6,907 nucleotides of DNA from G039029935 sp039029935 (GTDB lineage Bacteria; Chloroflexota; Anaerolineae; Caldilineales; Caldilineaceae). This document shows positions 6,407 through 6,907 of the stretch, one piece after another; positions within the stretch are counted from its first letter, which is position 1, and each line of letters opens with the position of its first letter. Below the pieces are notes generated by a model. That model ran no database searches and had not been told where the DNA came from. It saw only the letters and a program-made list of their open reading frames with translations. The DNA is taken from assembly GCA_039029935.1 (NCBI GenBank), contig JBCCFC010000737.1:1-6907 (forward strand), given 5' to 3'. Position numbers and translations under genes: made by a program.

Positions 6407-6409
6407 CCA

Positions 6410-6416
6410 AGGGGAG
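6410..6416 (+). promoter_or_regulatory. Ribosome binding site for the response regulator
   Basis: AGGGGAG, ending seven bases before the ATG at 6424, is a good Shine-Dalgarno site. It supports the start, from which the receiver begins in the canonical way with IRVVLVDDH. Confidence 0.75.
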
Positions 6417-6423
6417 AAAGCAA

Positions 6424-6855
6424 ATGAACAAAATCCGTGTTGTCCTCGTCGATGATCACCATATCGTACGGCGGGGGATACACAATCTGCTGTCGTCATA
6501 CCCCGATATCGACATCATTGGTGAGGCCGCAACAGGCGAAGAAGCATTGGCACTGATCGAAACATGGCTTCCCGATGTCGTGGTCATGGACCTACTCATG
6601 CCCGGTGGCATTGATGGCATCGAAACCACGCGCCATCTGCGCGCTCGCTCACCACACACGCAAGTTGTGGTCCTCACTGCCTTTACCGACGAAAACCGCG
6701 TGGTCGCGGCCCTGCGCGAAGGGGCTATTGGCTACATACGCAAAGACGCCGACCCCATGCTTATCCTGGCATGGTTCGGGGAGGGTAAAATTAGGGTAAC
6801 AAATGGAGAAAGGGTAGGGTTGAAAGATGGAATAGAAAAGAGAACTAAAGGTTGA
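6424..6855 (+). CDS. Truncated NarL-type response regulator (receiver only)
   Basis: Residues 1-116 are a receiver domain of the NarL/FixJ group. The acidic pocket is D10 and D11, the predicted phospho-acceptor is D56 in VVVMDLLMP, and T85 and K107 complete the switch residues (VVVLTAF, YIRKDADP). It is the natural partner of the DesK/NarL-type kinase just upstream. A usual family member is about 210-220 residues, with a LuxR-type helix-turn-helix after a short linker. Here the family pattern stops after A116 (base 6771), and residues 117-143 (WFGEGKIRV...) match no receiver or DNA-binding motif I recognise before the TGA at 6853. The DNA composition changes at the same point. The gene is most likely cut by an insertion, deletion or assembly join and may be a pseudogene; a standalone receiver is possible but less likely. 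Confidence 0.85.
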   Translation: MNKIRVVLVDDHHIVRRGIHNLLSSYPDIDIIGEAATGEEALALIETWLPDVVVMDLLMPGGIDGIETTRHLRARSPHTQVVVLTAFTDENRVVAALREGAIGYIRKDADPMLILAWFGEGKIRVTNGERVGLKDGIEKRTKG

Positions 6856-6907
6856 CAATAACCAATGTTTCAAAAAGGGTAAGTTGTGAAGAGGGAATTA
6901 ATAACCG
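6772..6907. mobile_element. Candidate end of an inserted element, C-poor sequence
   Basis: From about 6772 to the window end the + strand has 9 C in 136 bases, a sharp fall from the C-rich receiver gene. AGGGTA occurs at 6782, 6793, 6811 and 6876, and a perfect TTGACA lies at 6852-6857 without a clear -10 box. The change coincides with loss of the receiver family pattern. This fits the untranslated end of an insertion sequence or other foreign segment, but no transposase or second inverted repeat is within view. A deletion scar or misassembly would look the same. Confidence 0.4.

Noticed and set aside
6240..6423. Intrinsic terminator after the kinase gene
   Set aside because: The inverted repeat has a loop of about 88 bases and no following T-tract, unlike a standard intrinsic terminator.
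6852..6857. Perfect TTGACA as a promoter -35 box
   Set aside because: No TATAAT-like hexamer lies 16-18 bases downstream, so I mention it only as a motif within the candidate inserted segment.

Overview
The window looks like a piece of a Chloroflexota (green non-sulfur bacteria) genome. This is an inference from protein style, not from a marker gene. The clues are a very large surface protein with a long Thr/Pro 'TPTATAT' linker, a C-terminal tail ending in FLPVIMR, a soluble Clp_N/NarL-type sensor kinase, and many short tandem repeats. All three genes lie on the + strand.

Layout. Bases 1-104 are a short leader. Bases 105-4574 encode a 1489-residue, membrane-anchored, probably extracytoplasmic protein. 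In order it has a cytoplasmic-side NNLxx pentapeptide repeat, one transmembrane segment, a right-handed beta-helix module, a Thr/Pro linker, a second homologous beta-helix module, a C-terminal beta domain and the FLPVIMR tail. Bases 4575-4841 are a gap filled by a 7-bp tandem repeat, a 16/8-bp tandem repeat and a nested stem-loop. Bases 4842-6239 encode a soluble histidine kinase whose sensor is a double Clp_N (ClpC-type) domain. Bases 6240-6423 are a repeat-built gap with a large inverted repeat. Bases 6424-6855 encode a NarL-type receiver that loses its expected C-terminal half where the DNA abruptly becomes very poor in C, at about 6772, up to the window end.

How the genes relate. The kinase and regulator form a plausible cognate two-component pair. 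The most interesting element is the kinase: a ClpC-like N-terminal domain, normally used to recognise substrates and adaptors for an unfoldase, is joined to a DesK/NarL-type kinase core. Both TEH glutamates corresponding to the phosphoarginine-binding residues of Bacillus subtilis ClpC are kept. It may therefore read protein damage or protein-arginine phosphorylation and signal to the regulator. The regulator's output domain is absent here, so the pair may be broken in this genome or may depend on sequence beyond the window. I see no sequence evidence linking the surface protein to the two-component pair.

A second theme is repeat expansion. At least eight different short tandem repeats occur in under 7 kb. 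Those inside genes have periods divisible by three, and those between genes have periods of 7, 8 or 16.
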